Assembly (NCBI GenBank): GCA_030693065.1
Contig: JAUYBL010000037.1
Coordinates: 1-64,000 of the forward strand
Reading direction: 5' to 3'
Length of the DNA stretch: 64,000 nucleotides
Origin: Methylococcaceae bacterium
GTDB lineage: Bacteria > Pseudomonadota > Gammaproteobacteria > Methylococcales > Methylomonadaceae
A program made the position numbers and the translations under genes. Position 1 is the stretch's first letter; each line of letters opens with the position of its first letter. The notes under the pieces are model-generated. The model had not been told where the DNA came from. It saw nothing but the letters and a program-made list of their open reading frames with translations, and ran no database searches. Positions 62,901 through 64,000 of this stretch are shown here, piece by piece.

Positions 62901-64000
62901 GCCTGAGCCTGGGCGCGGGCGCTTTGATTCAAACCGATGTCGGCGGCAAGGTGACATTGAATTCTTCCACCTCGATTTTCGTCGAGGGCGGCATCATTAC
63001 CCCGGCTGGTAAAATTGCACTGAATATTACCGTGCCTCCGGTAGTGGTTGGGTTTAGCGATTCGCAAGGCATTTGGCTGGGCGCCAACAGCCGTTTGCTG
63101 GCGCAGGGGGCTTTCGTACAGACCCCTAACAATCTGGGCTTGATCAGTGGTGAAGTGCTGGATGGCGGAACGGTGTCGCTGGAAGCTAAACGTGGCTACA
63201 TCGTCAGTCGTGCCGGTAGCAAAATTGATGTTTCCGGCACGGCAGCTAATCTGAATGTCGCAGAATTGCGCGACGGACGACGGGTACAGCCTTTGCGACA
63301 AGTGGCCTCCAATGGCGGCAGCATTAATTTGATCGCCGGTGAAGGTATGCTGCTGGATGGTGGCCTGAAAGCAACGGCAGGCGGCGCCAGTGCGGCGGGG
63401 GGCAGTTTGCAAGTGTCACTGGACAGAGACTTGCGTAGCAAACCCGATCTACCGATCATCGGTAGTTTGTTCCCGGATAACCGTAATCCTAACCAGCCTT
63501 ATCGCATCGAAGTATCGGCGGACGGCTCGCCCAGCATTCCGGCCAATCTGGTGACGGGGGGGCTGATCAATCCTGCCTTGTTTGGCGGCAAGGCTTTGTT
63601 GAATAGCCAGACCCTCAACCAGGCAGGTTTCGCTGCTCTGACCCTGAAAACCGATACCGCCCGGGTCGCTGGACAAATCAATAGCGGCGTGCTGTTCAAG
63701 GGCGATGTGCAGCTTAACGCTACTCGGCAAATCGTTGTCGATACGCCCAGTGTGCAGTCCGATGGCGGCAAAGTAGTGCTAAATTCGGCTTATGTCGCTT
63801 TAGGTTCTGCACAAAGCCGGATAGGCGACCAATTAGCGCCGAACGCCAGCACAGGAGCAGGGCAATTCGTGGCCCATGCCCAAGGCCTGGAACTAATCGG
63901 CGGTCTGGCTTTCAATGGGTTCAATGACATTCAATTGCTCAGCACCGGCGATGTGCGCTTGCGCGGTTTGTTGGGCGTGACGCAAAAGGATTTTCTCGGC
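59960..64000 (+). CDS. Giant filamentous-haemagglutinin-type exoprotein (cut by window edge)
   Basis: The frame stays open for 1347 codons from ATG 59960 to the window end. After a long signal region ('PLAATIRALIAGGFVVGAGV') it has a TPS/haemagglutinin activation domain: 'LDWKSFNIDKGYSVEFKQP', 'SVALNNIHQNDASKIFGSL' and 'ANGQVYLVNQNGFLFGKDSQ' (residues about 75-150). Many right-handed beta-helix repeats follow, with recurrent GG..V.L and LNF motifs. It is a two-partner-secretion type protein, exported by a TpsB/FhaC-type pore that is not seen here. GC content and repeats are higher than upstream. The C-terminus is missing. Confidence 0.9.
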   Translation, partial: MVSHRLPVAQLPIIHLNPLAATIRALIAGGFVVGAGVTPVKAESPLPVPTNIDALTTAGQATAAVAGNAMTINQITSKATLDWKSFNIDKGYSVEFKQPSATSVALNNIHQNDASKIFGSLTANGQVYLVNQNGFLFGKDSQVNVNALVASTLDISQADFDAGITKVFDLNKNTNNFATSAAALKGNGEIFLKNNQGQFVLDQQGNKIKIQIFVEQGASIKTHGDGGRVILAAPSITNAGTIETPDGQTILAAATDKVYLQEASDDPDVRGLLVEVGTGGDVNNVGKIIAERGNASLIGFAVNQKGIASATTSVQLNGSVRLLAREGIQAPASVSGKLLGASTKRNTALNDDLGTSATVTLSDGSRTSVDLDSNKTLTAIDAQEQPDSKIEISGHKVLLRKGSLVEAKSGNVDVQALDNPANPTQKGTARIFLEDGAKIDVSGVKNVVQTADSNILEVELRKNELRDAPLQRDGVLFTETVKVDIRDANLVYDDNGKLVSASIPVADVKGAVDRIARNIDARSTDGGSINLKSSGDVVTQAGSTLDFSGGSVAYQAGFITTSKLISGTQLFDIADADPNRQYDRLFDDQRFSAAYVEGKAGGQLQINVYEAILEGNLNGQTINGQLQRLPSQWAADSSVLIDLINGNNFGKQDVKFDTQAVMHALGPFDPIPRKSSAPSEAIALNLNPATLRNSGVRKLTVRTNGDLMLSEGTRVDLPAGGLLDLTARNFNVQGSIVTPSGTVNLRPVVLDSIILPSAITLGSKALIDVSGLWVNDGLDIQQGRALSPVSIQGGTVNLLSEQGDLTLAAGSRILANGGAWRKANTRVEAGEGGSISLRAQTHLAGVEPASLILNGAVAAWGLQQGGSLTLESNEIVIGSAADLPTRSGTAQALLLTPGFFQQGGFADFDLIANHYGLKVANNVQLNLQQANRQLTSAASTAATGSNLLNFSNVVKLPDYLRKPVNLTLSYAEMNAHRPEESLSLGAGALIQTDVGGKVTLNSSTSIFVEGGIITPAGKIALNITVPPVVVGFSDSQGIWLGANSRLLAQGAFVQTPNNLGLISGEVLDGGTVSLEAKRGYIVSRAGSKIDVSGTAANLNVAELRDGRRVQPLRQVASNGGSINLIAGEGMLLDGGLKATAGGASAAGGSLQVSLDRDLRSKPDLPIIGSLFPDNRNPNQPYRIEVSADGSPSIPANLVTGGLINPALFGGKALLNSQTLNQAGFAALTLKTDTARVAGQINSGVLFKGDVQLNATRQIVVDTPSVQSDGGKVVLNSAYVALGSAQSRIGDQLAPNASTGAGQFVAHAQGLELIGGLAFNGFNDIQLLSTGDVRLRGLLGVTQKDFLG

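Noticed and set aside
60257-63771. Many long minus-strand open frames inside the FHA-type gene
   Set aside because: They are antisense shadows of a GC-richer repetitive coding sequence. The plus strand stays open for 1347 codons with clear TPS-domain motifs, while the minus frames are low-complexity and unlike known proteins.

Overview
The window looks like chromosome of a gammaproteobacterium, most plausibly a methylotroph or methanotroph of the Methylococcales. This is an inference. It rests on the gammaproteobacterial housekeeping set (rdgC, rmuC, hemL, glyQ/glyS, rsmD-coaD, an ANDENY-type tmRNA tag), an MxaD-like periplasmic protein, an amino-acid kinase resembling the methanofuran-pathway kinase MfnE beside pabB, and secreted proteins ending in a 'VPVPGAVWLFGSAL...RRRK' PEP-CTERM/VPLPA-type anchor. 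No 16S rRNA, methane monooxygenase or methanol dehydrogenase gene is present to settle it.

Layout. 0.2-2.1 kb: trpD2-like ybiB and cyoE (-). 2.2-6.7 kb: two M16 peptidase-family genes, rsmD, coaD and two Alvin-type ferredoxins (+). 6.7-7.5 kb: gene-poor, with a gene remnant, a GC-rich repeat-like block and interlocking palindromes. 7.5-7.9 kb: tmRNA (-). 8.0-11.4 kb: two dynamin-like GTPases (-). 11.4-14.5 kb: a lipoprotein, DUF2959, an MfnE-like kinase and pabB. 14.6-16.1 kb: MxaD-like protein and a YVTN propeller. 16.3-22.7 kb: rdgC, a large composite signalling protein (HAMP-HisKA-REC-HPT-REC-PAS-GGDEF-EAL), an HDOD protein and aqpZ. 22.7-28.6 kb: a nine-gene minus-strand operon around a small GTPase, roadblock proteins, a PAS protein and a leaderless PhnD-like protein. 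28.8-31.4 kb: hemL and rmuC. 31.5-39.7 kb: a secreted protein, a motA/motB/PilZ motor cluster, trmN6 and a 1360-residue envelope protein. 40-45 kb: a cupin, a His/Ser/Pro-rich lipoprotein and two PEP-CTERM-like genes. 45-50 kb: asparaginase, folA, a Met/His-rich multicopper oxidase, a lipoprotein and an acyltransferase. 50-54.7 kb: the glycyl-tRNA synthetase operon, split by an ATPase plus TOPRIM-like pair. 55-64 kb: a secreted rhodanese, a third PEP-CTERM-like protein, a secreted unknown protein and the start of a giant filamentous-haemagglutinin-type protein cut by the window edge.

The regulation of surface proteins is the most coherent story. Four genes for exported proteins (two PEP-CTERM-like genes at 42.6 and 44.1 kb, the rhodanese at 55.1 kb, a third PEP-CTERM-like gene at 56.3 kb) are preceded by GG-N10-GC elements of the sigma-54 -24/-12 type. 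The first two also share a 25-bp dyad (GTTAAAT-N11-ATTTAAC type) 123-124 bp upstream and a long structured leader resembling a cyclic-di-GMP-I (GEMM) riboswitch. The window also encodes a c-di-GMP synthesis/breakdown enzyme and a PilZ protein, so second-messenger control of envelope display is a plausible theme.

The best candidates for undescribed biology are: the ATPase/TOPRIM-like pair seamlessly inserted between glyQ and glyS; the nine-gene GTPase/roadblock/PAS/PhnD-like operon; and the duplicated sigma-54, dyad and riboswitch cassette.
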